Virus record (IMG/VR): IMGVR_UViG_3300025122_000010
Coordinates: 20,103 to 84,102 of that record
Direction: 5' to 3' (one strand)
Origin: a virus
Length of the DNA: 64,000 bases
Shown: one piece after another, positions 1-7,997 of the stretch
Layout: each line of letters starts with the position of its first letter
How positions within the stretch are numbered: position 1 is the stretch's first letter
Made by a program: the position numbers and the translations under genes
The notes under the pieces: model-generated
Seen by the model: the letters and a program-made list of their open reading frames with translations, nothing else
Database searches by the model: none
What the model was told of the DNA's origin: nothing

Positions 1-1
1 A

Positions 2-541
2 AGAGACATGACAGGTTGGAAAAATATTGGAGTCGATTCTGTAAAAGGCAATGTTGTTGATTATGTTACTGAAATGGGATTTGAAAAAATACCTTTAGAA
101 GATAGTAGTGTTGATCTTGTAGGTGCTTATGACGTGTTAGAGCACATACCAAAGCAAGTTTGTATGCTCGATGGTGATGAGCTGGTTAAGAAATTTCCAT
201 TAATCTTTCTAATGAATGACATATATAGAATATTAAAAGACGAAGGTGAGTTCCATATGGAGATTCCTTATTCAGATCAAGGCTATTATAGAGATCCAAC
301 TCATGTTACTAGATTATCTGAAGACTGGTATCATTACTTTCAGAATGAAGACAACTTGTATTATGATCAACGAATTGTAACTTGCAATTTCAAATTGAAG
401 AGTAGTAGTTTTAGAAGATATAAATGGAATGACAAAGATATAATGCGTAATGAATTGATAGCTGTTAAGAGTGTTAGTAGTAGTTCTATTGAAACACAAC
501 CAAAAATTTCTACTGAAGCAGACCACAAGCCTTTGATATGA
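2..541 (+). CDS. SAM-dependent methyltransferase domain protein, 5' end outside window
   Basis: The frame is open from the window edge, so the N-terminus, including the glycine-rich SAM-binding loop, is probably upstream. The first ATG at 8 is likely internal. The visible part has the later Rossmann methyltransferase motifs: NIGVDS (acidic motif II), the DLVGAYDVLEHIP segment typical of type-11 methyltransferases, and DIYRILKDEGEFHMEIPY, the usual motif after a ..LKPGG.. turn. The last 30 residues are low-complexity and Ser/Thr-rich. The substrate cannot be read. With a glycosyltransferase downstream, a role in surface or DNA sugar modification is possible. It overlaps the next gene by ATGA. 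Confidence 0.6.
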   Translation, partial: RDMTGWKNIGVDSVKGNVVDYVTEMGFEKIPLEDSSVDLVGAYDVLEHIPKQVCMLDGDELVKKFPLIFLMNDIYRILKDEGEFHMEIPYSDQGYYRDPTHVTRLSEDWYHYFQNEDNLYYDQRIVTCNFKLKSSSFRRYKWNDKDIMRNELIAVKSVSSSSIETQPKISTEADHKPLI

Positions 542-720
542 TTCTTTTTGATAAAGAAGTTTGGAGATATGGTAGATTATATATTGAATTAGATATAAGA
601 GACTGGAATGATCCACGTTGTATTTCAACATATTATGATGGATTTCATTATTGCATATTTTTTGGTCCTCTAGGAATTGATTTTCATACTGGCTATAGAT
701 TTGGAAAGGTATTTATATGA
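538..720 (+). CDS. hypothetical protein, 60 aa
   Basis: It is a short acidic and aromatic-rich protein (many Y, F, W, D) linked by ATGA overlaps to both the upstream methyltransferase gene and the downstream glycosyltransferase gene. That supports translation within the same operon. There is no membrane segment or motif that I recognise, and I do not know its function. Confidence 0.5.
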   Translation: MILFDKEVWRYGRLYIELDIRDWNDPRCISTYYDGFHYCIFFGPLGIDFHTGYRFGKVFI

Positions 721-1682
721 AAATACTTGTAGTTCAGACACCTCATTATGATTTTTGTGCAGCAACTCTTATTGAAGGCTTAAATGATTTAGAAATTTCA
801 GGAGAAGTAGAAGAATTGTATTGCACAGAGTCTTCAAATTATGGAGCTAGTGGTTTCAAAGGAGAGCAAGCTGTATTAGATCTCTATAGTGCTAAACAAT
901 TTGCTAAAGACAAAGCTGACTTAGTTATAATAACGTCAAATAACGATGTCAAAGAAAGCATATTAGAAGACTTGGATAAATCTAAGTTTGTATATATAGA
1001 TGGAGAAGATGTATTTCAATACAAGAAGAATCCACATGATTTTGCTTTATATTTCAAGAGAGAACTAAGAAAAGAAGGGATGGTTATTCACCCAAACGTT
1101 AAACCCTTCCCATTTGCAGCTGAAAAAAGATATTTCAGATACAAGAACTGGCATGATAAGAAGTATACAGTATCTTGTATGTTCGGACCACATGATGCTA
1201 CAAAGCCCTGGAGAACTGAAATAGAAAAAGCACTGTCAGAAGCTAATTTAAAAGATTCTATAATTGGTGCAGTGTTTGGTGGTGCTCCCCTTTCTAGTAT
1301 AGACACAGGGAATAGAGATCACAGTAATTATTATGATGCATTGGCTTTATCAAAAATGTCTGTTGACGCTCATGGAGCTTACGAATGTAATTCTGGCAGA
1401 TATTGGGAATCATTAGCAAATTGCTGTTGTCTATTTACTAGGAAAAATTTGATAGATATGCCCTTCCCTTTTATTGATGGAGAGCATCTTATAGAATTCG
1501 AGACCCATGAAGAGCTAGTAGACAAAATCGGTTTCTATATAGACAATGCAAGTTGCATACAACATGAAATATATATAAAAAAGATAGCAAAAGCAGGCTA
1601 TCAACACTTAAAGACTCATCATACTACAAAAGCTAGAGCACAGTATCTATTGTCTGAATGTAAGAAAGTTGGAATAATATAG
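717..1682 (+). CDS. CgeB-like glycosyltransferase
   Basis: This 321-aa protein has a two-domain glycosyltransferase layout. The N-terminus starts with the beta strand MKILVVQTP. The C-terminal half carries the CgeB/GT-B-like block YYDALALSKMSVDAHG, ECNSGRYWESLA, an FIDGEHLIEF turn, and a terminal H-x5-HHTT segment as in CgeB-like transferases. Such enzymes move a sugar from a nucleotide donor; donor and acceptor are not evident. Start ATG overlaps the preceding stop, with GGAAAGG ahead of it. The neighbouring methyltransferase suggests a modification cassette. A different GT-B subfamily is possible. Confidence 0.55.
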   Translation: MKILVVQTPHYDFCAATLIEGLNDLEISGEVEELYCTESSNYGASGFKGEQAVLDLYSAKQFAKDKADLVIITSNNDVKESILEDLDKSKFVYIDGEDVFQYKKNPHDFALYFKRELRKEGMVIHPNVKPFPFAAEKRYFRYKNWHDKKYTVSCMFGPHDATKPWRTEIEKALSEANLKDSIIGAVFGGAPLSSIDTGNRDHSNYYDALALSKMSVDAHGAYECNSGRYWESLANCCCLFTRKNLIDMPFPFIDGEHLIEFETHEELVDKIGFYIDNASCIQHEIYIKKIAKAGYQHLKTHHTTKARAQYLLSECKKVGII

Positions 1683-1692
1683 TAAAAACTGT

Positions 1693-1704
1693 ATATTTAT
1701 ATAG
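1693..1704 (+). promoter_or_regulatory. ATATTTATATAG motif, possible late promoter element
   Basis: The 12-mer ATATTTATATAG lies 26 nt upstream of the start at 1730, in one of the few gaps in this region. Exact copies occur upstream of the genes starting at 28726 and 60994. Recurrence before genes suggests a promoter box, but AT-rich background makes this uncertain. Confidence 0.3.
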
Positions 1705-1729
1705 ACAATTGGATATCTGGAGAATATAG

Positions 1730-3826
1730 ATGAAATTGTATGAAGGTATTACACACATTGATGATCTTGAGATCAGTAAGTTTATGGATTTGGCAAGACG
1801 TATGCAAAACAAAGATGCGTCTATTGAGCTATCTACAAAATGGGATGGGAGTGCTAATCTAGGATTTGGGGTTGATGAAGAAGGAAACTTGTATTTTGAT
1901 AGAGCTGTAAAAGGACAAGCTGAAAGAAGAAGAAGTCCAAATGACTGGCCTAAAAAGCCAATGTTTAATGCCATACGATCTGCAGTTGCTGCAATGTTGA
2001 CAAAGAAGAAAGAAATAGAATCTTTGATGCAGCCTGGTGAATGGACAGATTCTGAAATCATGTTTGAAACTATACCCAATTCAATAGAGTATGGTGACAA
2101 CATGATTATTGTTCATGATGTAAAATACAACAAATTAGTGAAAGCTCTTAGGGCTGCAAAAGCTAAGATAGATCTGTATTTCTTCAATCCTAAAACTGGC
2201 AAGATCGGAAAGCAAACACAAGAAGTGCGTTATGTATTCGGCGGTAAAGAAGTTATACCAACTAAGAAATACCAGTTGTCTATAAATGCTGATATTGATA
2301 GACTAGAAGAGTTTCTATCAGAACCAAATGATGTATTTAAAAACATGTCAAACTTTGAAGTACTAGGAACTAGATCAGTAGGAAAAGATAAAGATAGGAT
2401 TGCAAAAGAGAAAGCTAGACTAGCTAAAGAGATAAAAACACAACAGCTTTCTATAAAAGATAAGTTGATTGACCAGATACTAAATAAGATTCCTGCATCT
2501 AAAGTAGCTCCTCCTCCAGTATTTGATGATCAAGGTAACAACGTCTCAGGTAGTTGGCCTGAAGGGATAGTCATTAAAGATTTAGATTCAGGTGATCTAA
2601 CTAAAGTTGTGTCTGTATTTCCAGAGATCAATAAGTTTCTTTGGCATTACAGAGAAATGGCAATGAGAGGAGCTGGGCCTGCTGGTAAGTTTGTTCCCGG
2701 TATAATGCAAGTTTTCAAAGACGATATAGGTGATAAAGCATTTGGTGTAAAGCAATTGAAAGTTGCAGGTGTAGCTTCATATATAAGAAAGAAATATCCA
2801 GGACAGCCTGCTAATGAGAAACTACTATTTTTCTTAAGAGACAAGAAATTCAAATTCAATAGAGCTAATCAAACAAAGAGCTTGTTTCTAAAAGCTGTCA
2901 AGAAAGCATTGACTGATCTGAATAGCTTGAGAAGAGAGTTTGAAACAGTTGGTAAGAAACAAACATTGAAAGTGCAAAAGGGCACATTCCAAAGAGTTGT
3001 ACAATATAGTCCAGTTCAAATTAGAAAAACATATGAGACTTTCATTACAGTAGAAGACGAATTGAAAGCAATGCTAAAGAAAGTACAGAATGCAACTGCC
3101 AAAACACCCGAAGGGCTAGCTGTCCAATTGCTAAGAATATATTTTGGTAGAGACAATATGAAAAAGATGAATGAAGACTATGATAGTATAATTAATAGAG
3201 TTAGAAACATAATCAAAGAGAGATATTTAACTGAAGCTGCTAAACGAACTAAGATTGGTATAATACTTGGTAGGTTCCAACCTCCACAAAAAATGCATAT
3301 TGAACTTATAGAAAGAGCTTTAAAAGAAAATGATCGTGTCTATGTATTTGTAGCTGGACAGGGCACAGACAAAAGAAATCCAATACCTCATCAACTTAGA
3401 GCAAATGTTCTTGAAAAATTTGTTAATGACAAAAGAGTTCAGATCTATGCTGCTAAAAGTGGATTTCTACCAGCACTGATTGATTCACATGCTGACTTGA
3501 ATAATGTGGGTTTGATCAATGCATATTGTGGTACAGATAGAAAACCAAAATTCTTAGACATGTTCAAGTATTTTGACCATGATGATATAAAAATAAAAAT
3601 CAACGTGTTAAAGAGAGATCCTGATTCTGTCAGTTCAACAAAAGTAAGAGATGCTATTGGAAATAGTGATTATGAATTATTCAAATCATTAATGCCAGTT
3701 AAGTTAAGTAATAAAGATGCAATGTCACTATTTAAGAAATATCAAAGATTTATTAAGCCCATAAAAAATGAAGCATACATCAGAAAACTTGCAAGATCTA
3801 TATTAGAAAGGACATTTTCTAAGTGA
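1730..3826 (+). CDS. ligase-like nucleotidyltransferase fused to NMN-adenylyltransferase-like domain
   Basis: This 698-aa protein has two catalytic-type domains. The N-terminal part has the covalent nucleotidyltransferase (DNA/RNA ligase) motifs: KWDGSAN with candidate nucleophile K37, EIMFETIPNSIEY near 110 as motif III, EGIVIK near 280 as motif IV, and a following K (LTKVV). A central 220-residue region is unassigned. The C-terminus from about 508 is a nucleotidylyltransferase fold of the NadM/NMNAT kind: IGIILGRFQPPQKMH followed by VSSTKVRDAI. The first His of the usual HxGH motif is Gln here and the Gly is Met, so activity is uncertain. It could seal RNA or DNA and make NAD, or regulate one with the other. 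Start ATG has GGAG 9 nt upstream. The leader MKLYE resembles those of the genes at 58-64 kb. Confidence 0.7.
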   Translation: MKLYEGITHIDDLEISKFMDLARRMQNKDASIELSTKWDGSANLGFGVDEEGNLYFDRAVKGQAERRRSPNDWPKKPMFNAIRSAVAAMLTKKKEIESLMQPGEWTDSEIMFETIPNSIEYGDNMIIVHDVKYNKLVKALRAAKAKIDLYFFNPKTGKIGKQTQEVRYVFGGKEVIPTKKYQLSINADIDRLEEFLSEPNDVFKNMSNFEVLGTRSVGKDKDRIAKEKARLAKEIKTQQLSIKDKLIDQILNKIPASKVAPPPVFDDQGNNVSGSWPEGIVIKDLDSGDLTKVVSVFPEINKFLWHYREMAMRGAGPAGKFVPGIMQVFKDDIGDKAFGVKQLKVAGVASYIRKKYPGQPANEKLLFFLRDKKFKFNRANQTKSLFLKAVKKALTDLNSLRREFETVGKKQTLKVQKGTFQRVVQYSPVQIRKTYETFITVEDELKAMLKKVQNATAKTPEGLAVQLLRIYFGRDNMKKMNEDYDSIINRVRNIIKERYLTEAAKRTKIGIILGRFQPPQKMHIELIERALKENDRVYVFVAGQGTDKRNPIPHQLRANVLEKFVNDKRVQIYAAKSGFLPALIDSHADLNNVGLINAYCGTDRKPKFLDMFKYFDHDDIKIKINVLKRDPDSVSSTKVRDAIGNSDYELFKSLMPVKLSNKDAMSLFKKYQRFIKPIKNEAYIRKLARSILERTFSK

Positions 3827-3832
3827 AGTTTA

Positions 3833-4081
3833 TTGTTACATTTTCAATACGTAATAAAGGGAATGATTCATATAACAATCCCTGATTATGAAACACAAGT
3901 TGGATATAAAAGTCATCAACATGCTTTTGTATATCCTGATTTGTTTTTAGAGGATCACTTTAAGATATTTCTTACACAGCTTTATTTAGATATTGAATTG
4001 CATACTACTTTTATAAATCCAACTGTAAGTGGAGGAAAGGCTAAGCATCATTACTATTTATGTAGAAATTTAGAAATCTAA
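3833..4081 (+). CDS. hypothetical protein, 82 aa
   Basis: The longest reading starts at TTG 3833. An ATG at 3863 (MIHITIPDYETQ) gives a 72-aa product and looks equally natural, so the start is undecided. The protein is His- and Tyr-rich and has no motif that I recognise. It sits 7 nt after the ligase/NMNAT fusion gene. The 80 nt that follow hold no gene. Confidence 0.4.
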   Translation: MLHFQYVIKGMIHITIPDYETQVGYKSHQHAFVYPDLFLEDHFKIFLTQLYLDIELHTTFINPTVSGGKAKHHYYLCRNLEI

Positions 4082-4161
4082 TCTGATATTTTGCAAGTTG
4101 TGGCAGGCGATTACGATCTTAAAGCATTGTATCTGTTTGCTGTAGAAAGGGGAAACATAGG

Positions 4162-5394
4162 TTGAGCAAGATATTTGCACCACAGAGCAAAGTAATAGCA
4201 AATGTTGATAGAGCTTTAGAGTTAGTCAAAGGAGACAATCCACCACCAGTTCTAGTAGAAGTGGATCCTTCAAATGCATGCAATCACGGATGTCATTTCT
4301 GCATCAGTTCGTATATTCACTTACCCGAATCTAAAGGATTGAGAACTTATGATAAGTCTATAATGCCAAAAGAAACTCTTATGATGCTATGTAAAGACTT
4401 GGCTGACATGGAAGTAAGAGCTGTCAATTGGACAGGAGGTGGAGAACCAACAATTAATCCCGGATTGAAGGACACAATAGAATATTTAGGTAGAAGAAAT
4501 GTTAAGATGGGGATGTTTACGAATGGGACACTGTTAGAAAAACATAATTTGTACGAAACTATGCTTCAGTATATGTCTTGGATAAGAGTTTCAGTAGATG
4601 CTGGAGTCTCTGAAACGTATAACTCTATTAGAAGGACAGTTAAAAACAAGAGTGACTGGAGTGTAATGTTACATAATTTGAGGAATCTGTTAAAATTGAG
4701 AGGAAATGTAAAGATAGATAGAGCTTATGCTGCTATGCCAAGAAAATTAACGTTACCAACTATAGGTGTTGGTTTCGTCATTACTCCAGATAACTTTACA
4801 GAGATTATAGACTTTGCAAAAGTATTTTCAGAATATAGTGTAGACTACTGTCAATTCAAACCAGAGATTGTAAACCTAGAAAGAGAAGATGGAGTACAAA
4901 GAGGACTAGAGTTTTGGGAAAATAGAGTGATGCTTCTGTTAGAAGAAGTTAAAGTTATTCTAGGTGATAAGTATCAGATCAATGACTATAAGCTAGAAGA
5001 CTTAAAGAACGGTAATGATTTTGGACGAACTTATAAGAAATGCCTGAGTTCACAACTTCAACCCTGTATCGGTGCTGATGGTGAAGTCTATGTTTGTACG
5101 AATCTCAGGGGATACAAAGAATACTCTTATGGTAATATCAATGACAAGTCATTCAAAGAGATTTGGGAAGATGTAGAAACCAGGCAATCAGTAATGTATA
5201 GAATTGAAGAAGAAAAGTTTAAAAACTGTACTCAACTATGCAAGCCACACGAAAGCAACAAGATGATGTGGACGCTATATAATTTGTATAATTCTTTGGA
5301 ATCAAACTCTCAGAGAAGTCAATTTGAGAAATATATGCTAGAAGAAGCAATGCCTAGAACTAGAAAACAATTAACACATTATGAGTTTATATAA
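4162..5394 (+). CDS. radical SAM enzyme with SPASM-like C-terminus
   Basis: This is a 410-aa protein. The 4Fe-4S/SAM motif CxxxCxxC is C40-NHG-C44-HF-C47, followed by the SAM-binding GGGEP segment (NWTGGGEPTINPG). The C-terminal third has more cysteines arranged like a SPASM or twitch domain: CIGADGEVYVC, GNINDKSFKEIW, and a final C-x4-C (CTQLC). Such enzymes modify peptides or small molecules by radical chemistry. The substrate is not evident and I see no precursor peptide gene beside it. Start TTG has AAGGGG about 9 nt upstream. Phage-encoded SPASM-type enzymes are unusual. Confidence 0.7.
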   Translation: MSKIFAPQSKVIANVDRALELVKGDNPPPVLVEVDPSNACNHGCHFCISSYIHLPESKGLRTYDKSIMPKETLMMLCKDLADMEVRAVNWTGGGEPTINPGLKDTIEYLGRRNVKMGMFTNGTLLEKHNLYETMLQYMSWIRVSVDAGVSETYNSIRRTVKNKSDWSVMLHNLRNLLKLRGNVKIDRAYAAMPRKLTLPTIGVGFVITPDNFTEIIDFAKVFSEYSVDYCQFKPEIVNLEREDGVQRGLEFWENRVMLLLEEVKVILGDKYQINDYKLEDLKNGNDFGRTYKKCLSSQLQPCIGADGEVYVCTNLRGYKEYSYGNINDKSFKEIWEDVETRQSVMYRIEEEKFKNCTQLCKPHESNKMMWTLYNLYNSLESNSQRSQFEKYMLEEAMPRTRKQLTHYEFI

Positions 5395-5434
5395 TCGCAT
5401 AAATTGATTATACTAGTTTGAAAGGAGCAATGAA

Positions 5435-5593
5435 ATGAAAAGGTTTTTAGAAAGATTAGGTAGAGGATTTGCTAGCGAGTTTTTAACGCCTAATGAAGCA
5501 AAATTTGTTAGGTGGTATGATATATTGTGGTTGATAATTCCTATAGCTGGTATTGCTATGTTTGTTGCTGTAGTAGAAAGGAAAACAGCATGA
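5435..5593 (+). CDS. small single-span membrane protein, 52 aa
   Basis: This reading frame has AAAGGAGC upstream and ends in an ATGA overlap with the ClpP-like gene. It has a basic, amphipathic N-terminus and one hydrophobic span (ILWLIIPIAGIAMFVAVV) followed by a short charged tail, so a membrane protein with one segment is likely. Translational coupling to the protease suggests co-expression. Function unknown. Confidence 0.6.
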   Translation: MKRFLERLGRGFASEFLTPNEAKFVRWYDILWLIIPIAGIAMFVAVVERKTA

Positions 5594-6195
5594 TATATAG
5601 TTCTATTACATGCGGTTCTAAAGATTTGGTAGTTATTGATAAATCTATAACTTGTAAAGTCATGTTGAAGGCTTTTATGAAAATAGAAGAGTTGATCAAT
5701 AACTCTGAGGATGTTGTTGAACATATTATGGTTATCATAGATTCTGAGGGAGGAGAAATAGAACCAGCATTTTTCTTGTATGACTATTTGTGTGATTTGA
5801 AAGACCGGGAAATCAATGTAGTTACTATGGCGATGGGAACTTGCAAGTCAGCAGCTGCACTAGTTTTTTCAGCTGGATCAGAAAGAGTTTGTGGACCTAA
5901 TACAACATTCATGATTCATGATATTGTGTTAACAATACCAGAAGAGAAAGCAACTAAAGAAGTGTTGTCGTATTCAGCTTATACAAATTATCAATCACAA
6001 AGATCTTTTGAGTTAATTGCAAAGTCTTTGAAACCCGAGTTTGATTTAGAATATATTGAAAATCAAGTTTCTGATAAAATCGAATGGTATTTTGATGGGA
6101 GGGGAGCACACACTTTAGGGTTGGCAACGGTTCTTTTTCGCGAGGAAGTGAGTAATGGCAAATCTACTGAGGCACAATGTACTAGTTCTGAATAA
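5590..6195 (+). CDS. ClpP-like serine protease
   Basis: This 201-aa protein has the ClpP/crotonase-fold order of catalytic residues: Ser in GTCKSAAAL (S87), His in FMIHD (H110) and a likely Asp in SDKIEWYFDG (D162). Spacing is close to bacterial ClpP. The SEGGEIEPAF turn matches the ClpP oxyanion-region loop. The ATG start at 5590 is chosen over an upstream GTG because it has AAAGGA ahead and begins the domain. Phage ClpP-like enzymes often process capsid precursors, but no capsid genes are nearby. A role in host protein turnover is equally possible. Its 3' end overlaps the HNH gene by 41 nt. Confidence 0.7.
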   Translation: MIYSSITCGSKDLVVIDKSITCKVMLKAFMKIEELINNSEDVVEHIMVIIDSEGGEIEPAFFLYDYLCDLKDREINVVTMAMGTCKSAAALVFSAGSERVCGPNTTFMIHDIVLTIPEEKATKEVLSYSAYTNYQSQRSFELIAKSLKPEFDLEYIENQVSDKIEWYFDGRGAHTLGLATVLFREEVSNGKSTEAQCTSSE

Positions 6196-6778
6196 ATACT
6201 GGATCCCAATTCACATAACAAGTGTGCGTGATGCTATAGGTTTAGTTTTTGTTGGTGCAGCAAAAGTGATTTCAACTTCTCAAATCGAAAATCTGCATGG
6301 AGAAGTTGTAGCTGAAGAGTTTGAAACATTGGACTATGACAACTGGGTTCTTGTCTCTGAATTTCTAGATACTGCAAAGTTCAATATTCTTAGCTCCGCA
6401 AAGTACAGACACTTCAAGCCTTGCGTCATCTCTCTGAATGGGTATGACGGGGTTCCAAAGTACGAGATCAGATTTTCAAGAACTTCTCTGTATGAAAGAG
6501 ATAGTGGCCAGTGTCAATACTGCGGAGCTAACCTAACTAAGACTCAAGCAACTATCGACCATATTACTCCTAAGTCTAGAGGTGGAAAGAACACTTGGGA
6601 CAACACTGTTCTTTGTTGCAAGAAGTGCAATGACAAGAAGGCTGACAAAACTCTGGGAGATGCTAAGATGAAATTGCTTAGCACACCAAAGAAGCCAACT
6701 TGGATTTCAACTAAGTTTGGTAGAACAAGAACAGTGAAGGAAAGAGAAGAGTGGAGTAAGTTCGTTAAATACGTATAG
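6155..6778 (+). CDS. HNH endonuclease family protein
   Basis: This 207-aa protein has a C-terminal HNH nuclease fold: YERDSGQCQYCGAN (CxxC), ATIDHITPKSRGG (the catalytic DH), WDN, and LCCKKCNDKKADKT (second CxxC). The N-terminal 100 residues (VLVLNKYWIPIHITSVRDAI) are the conserved extension seen in stand-alone bacterial HNH proteins. It may nick DNA as a free-standing homing or host-DNA nuclease. No intron is visible around it. The 41-nt overlap with the ClpP-like gene is long for this genome. Confidence 0.75.
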   Translation: MANLLRHNVLVLNKYWIPIHITSVRDAIGLVFVGAAKVISTSQIENLHGEVVAEEFETLDYDNWVLVSEFLDTAKFNILSSAKYRHFKPCVISLNGYDGVPKYEIRFSRTSLYERDSGQCQYCGANLTKTQATIDHITPKSRGGKNTWDNTVLCCKKCNDKKADKTLGDAKMKLLSTPKKPTWISTKFGRTRTVKEREEWSKFVKYV

Positions 6779-6788
6779 GAGAGATCTA

Positions 6789-7148
6789 TTGAATGAATTG
6801 ATTATTCAGATTATACTAGTAGCTATAATTTTTTCTAAGAATTTGTTCGATGCAGGAAGAGATCATACTTATTCTGATCCAGACTATAGACAGGGTAAAT
6901 ATTTAATATTCAGAGATAAATGGCATGCTATAAAAGTAGCTGCTTTCTATCCCTTGCAAGTTTTTGCTGTATTGTATTTTTTTCATCCCTATTTATGGTT
7001 ACCTATTGGTGGAGTCTCTTGGTATTTCTGGCAATTGGGTGAAAAAGTGTATGGTAAAACAGAGTGGGATAGTGCTGTTGATGATAGAGTCATAAATTTC
7101 TTTAAAACAATATTTAAAAGAGACAGGAAAAACAATGGGAAAAGTTAG
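6789..7148 (+). CDS. membrane protein, 119 aa
   Basis: Start TTG at 6789 has TAGGAGAG upstream; the nearby ATG at 6793 runs straight into a stop. The protein has an N-terminal hydrophobic stretch (IIQIILVAIIFS), a charged middle (DAGRDHTYSDPDYRQGKY) and a second hydrophobic, Trp/Tyr-rich region (FYPLQVFAVLYFFHPYLWLPIG). Two or three membrane segments are likely. No family is recognised. It overlaps the HAD gene by 14 nt. Confidence 0.55.
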   Translation: MNELIIQIILVAIIFSKNLFDAGRDHTYSDPDYRQGKYLIFRDKWHAIKVAAFYPLQVFAVLYFFHPYLWLPIGGVSWYFWQLGEKVYGKTEWDSAVDDRVINFFKTIFKRDRKNNGKS

Positions 7149-7497
7149 AGTGTTAGCAGTTGATTTTGATGGAACATTAGCAACATATGGCTCAGGGCAG
7201 TGGCCTACAATTGGTAAACCAAAGAAGGAAGTCATAGATCGAGTTAAAGAGTATAAAGCTAATAATTGGCAAATAATTCTTTGGACTTGTAGAAGCGGTA
7301 AGTATTTAGAAGAAGCAGTTGATTGGTGTAAAAATCTTGGATTAGAATTTGACGCAGTTAACAAAAACACTGAAGTTATAGCTGAACGCGAAGCAACTAA
7401 TCAAGGAGTAAGTTCATCAGAGGAGTTGTCACCAAAGATCTATGCTACCTTTTATTTAGATGACAAAAACGCAACAATTGACGAGTTCATACGATGA
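7135..7497 (+). CDS. HAD-superfamily hydrolase, small phage type
   Basis: This 120-aa protein has HAD motif I DFDGT (LAVDFDGTLATYG), motif II in WQIILWTCRSG and an acidic motif IV (FYLDDKNA). It lacks a cap domain. Small phage HAD proteins of this kind are usually predicted phosphatases for nucleotides or nucleic acid ends. It overlaps both neighbours (membrane protein and Nudix), so it is co-translated with them. Confidence 0.75.
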   Translation: MGKVRVLAVDFDGTLATYGSGQWPTIGKPKKEVIDRVKEYKANNWQIILWTCRSGKYLEEAVDWCKNLGLEFDAVNKNTEVIAEREATNQGVSSSEELSPKIYATFYLDDKNATIDEFIR

Positions 7498-7925
7498 AGC
7501 TACAAGAAACAAAAAAGAAAAAGATCATAAGAGCAGGAGTCATCCCATTCTTCATAAAAGATAAAAAGCTAGAAATGTTGTTCATGAAACCTTCAGATCC
7601 AAAGTATGGTGGTGCGCAATGGCAGATAGCTAAAGGAGAGATTGATGAAGGTGAGGCTATCATCAAGGCAGCTCTTAGGGAGGGCAAAGAAGAGCTTGGC
7701 TTATTACGTAGTAACATAGATCAGTTGTTTTCTCTTGGCAGTTTTTGGAATGGCGCTTTTCATTTATTTGCCGTGACTGTTAAGAGTAAGAAGAAATTTG
7801 CTAAATTTGGTGAAGAAACCGGTGCAGTAAGATGGATGAATTGGGGTGAAATCTTTACAGAAGGGAGGAGAGAGCAAATCAAGCTAGTGTCAACAGCTTA
7901 TAAGGTAATAAAAGCAGGAGTTTAA
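7494..7925 (+). CDS. Nudix hydrolase
   Basis: This 143-aa protein contains the complete Nudix box G-x5-E-x7-RE-x2-EE-x-G (residues from GEIDEGE to REGKEELGL). The ATG overlaps the HAD stop. Nudix enzymes cleave nucleoside diphosphates linked to another group, such as dNTPs, NADH, ADP-ribose or RNA caps; the substrate cannot be read. With the NMN-adenylyltransferase-like protein nearby, NAD metabolism or nucleotide sanitation are reasonable guesses. Confidence 0.85.
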   Translation: MKLQETKKKKIIRAGVIPFFIKDKKLEMLFMKPSDPKYGGAQWQIAKGEIDEGEAIIKAALREGKEELGLLRSNIDQLFSLGSFWNGAFHLFAVTVKSKKKFAKFGEETGAVRWMNWGEIFTEGRREQIKLVSTAYKVIKAGV

Positions 7926-7949
7926 TTGAGGAACATAAGTGATTATAAT
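7921..7949 (+). promoter_or_regulatory. candidate sigma70-type promoter for ssb-uvsX
   Basis: A perfect -10 box TATAAT (7944-7949) lies 17 nt after TTTAAT (7921-7926), a weak -35. It stands in the 70-nt gap before the ssDNA-binding protein gene, where a promoter is expected. Confidence 0.4.
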
Positions 7950-7997
7950 ATTTCGAGAGGTAAAAAAACTATCAAGGAGTAAAAAGGAGAAGAAAAA

